Below are positions 63,583 to 64,000 of a stretch of 64,000 nucleotides of DNA, one piece after another. The DNA is from DATAGF01 sp963819845 (GTDB lineage: Bacteria; Actinomycetota; Thermoleophilia; Miltoncostaeales; Miltoncostaeaceae). Numbering within the stretch: position 1 is the first letter of the stretch; the number at the start of each line of letters is the position of its first letter. A program made the position numbers and the translations under genes. The stretch is taken from NCBI GenBank assembly GCA_963819845.1, contig CAWFXQ010000001.1, positions 61,904 through 125,903 on the forward strand, written 5' to 3'. Under the pieces are notes generated by a model. That model saw only the letters and a list, made by a program, of their open reading frames with translations, did not search any database and had not been told where the DNA came from.

Positions 63583-64000
63583 GTCATCGAGCGACCGTTC
63601 TTCAATGCGGCTCTGCTGCCGGTCAGGAGCCTTGCACTGCTGCTCGCGATCGGTCTCAGCGCCTGCGCGAAGAAGTCCGATCACACGTCATTTGCCTCTC
63701 CGGATGAGGCTGTGTCCGCGTTAATCGCCACGGCTCGCAGGGTGACGCAAGGACGCTGCGCCGGATCTTCGGACCCGACTCGGAGGAGATCGTGCCGTCC
63801 AGCGATCCGTTGCCGATGCGAAGGCGCGCGAGAACTTTCTCGCGATGTACGACGAGAGCAGCGCTCGCGCCTGAAAGCGGGACAAGGTCTCGCTCCAGAT
63901 CGGCGCGGCGCTGGCCCCCGCCCGTGCCGCTCGTCCGGCGCGACGGGCAGTGGTATTTCGATGGGGCCGAGGGCGCCGCGCGATCATGTACCGGCGCGTC
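63583..64000 (+). pseudogene. DUF2950-like lipoprotein gene, 5' part, heavily frameshifted
   Basis: The frame with FFNAALLPVRSLALLLAIGL then SACAKKSDHTSFASPDEAVS is a lipoprotein signal and the start of a DUF2950 domain. Later pieces, each in a different frame, read GDARTLRRIFGPDSEEIVPS, ARENFLAMYDESSA and RRDGQWYFDGAEGA, which are consecutive DUF2950 segments. At least three or four indels lie within 350 bases. DUF2950 commonly follows DUF3300 in proteobacteria, which supports the assignment. The gene runs off the window edge. Confidence 0.6.

Overview
The window joins two kinds of DNA. Positions 1 to about 59,455 are very GC-rich, with almost exclusively G or C at third codon positions, many GTG starts and 4-bp stop/start overlaps. 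The gene content (PASTA kinase with FtsW/RodA and PBP, B12-dependent ribonucleotide reductase with NrdR, polyprenol-phosphate mannosyltransferase, CtpE-like ATPase, several Tat or lipoprotein ferritin-like proteins) points to an actinobacterium, probably near Thermoleophilia; the lineage is inference. From about 59,455 to 64,000 GC falls, codon use relaxes and the families (DUF202, formylglycine-generating enzyme, DUF3300, DUF2950) look proteobacterial. The join lies inside the gene upstream of ftsW, so this is either an assembly chimera or a recent insertion.

Layout: 1-6.6 kb holds glycosyltransferase and envelope genes (PPM-type mannosyltransferase, O-antigen-ligase-like protein). 6.7-12.5 kb holds a small secreted protein, signal peptidase I, nrdR and nrdJ; nrdJ carries a LAGLIDADG intein immediately before its catalytic cysteine, with a frameshift at the intein end. 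14.9-19.1 kb holds FUSC, TatC, TatA and three ferritin-like proteins around a divergent promoter with a 15-bp inverted repeat. 19.1-25.4 kb holds CopC, CtaG, a damaged VapBC pair, lgt, DUF1684, ilvD and a free-standing sigma region 4-like protein. 25.5-32.7 kb holds a P-type ATPase, STAS protein and a sulfate ABC transporter operon. 32.8-38.2 kb holds an ArgH-like lyase and, on the minus strand, a cobalamin riboswitch followed by DUF4430 lipoprotein, EcfT, a fused double EcfA and EcfS: a predicted corrinoid importer. 38.5-46.6 kb holds a catalytically degenerate recombinase, a sigma/anti-sigma pair, three tRNAs, an M14 carboxypeptidase and accessory genes. 46.7-59.3 kb holds a response regulator, a Ser/Thr kinase, tandem XerC/XerD-type recombinases, a metallophosphoesterase, ddl, pknB, pbpA and ftsW/rodA. 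The last 4.5 kb holds an FGE operon with three small membrane proteins, then DUF3300 and DUF2950 lipoprotein genes.

Data quality matters here. At least fifteen apparent single-base frameshifts occur in otherwise well conserved genes, concentrated at 31.9-37.7 kb and beyond 61 kb. Several sit exactly where GTCGAC would restore the frame, and the same hexamer often appears as GTCAAC on the plus strand where a Val-Asp pair is expected. This suggests a systematic base-calling problem at a possibly modified motif, so broken genes should not be taken as true pseudogenes without read support.
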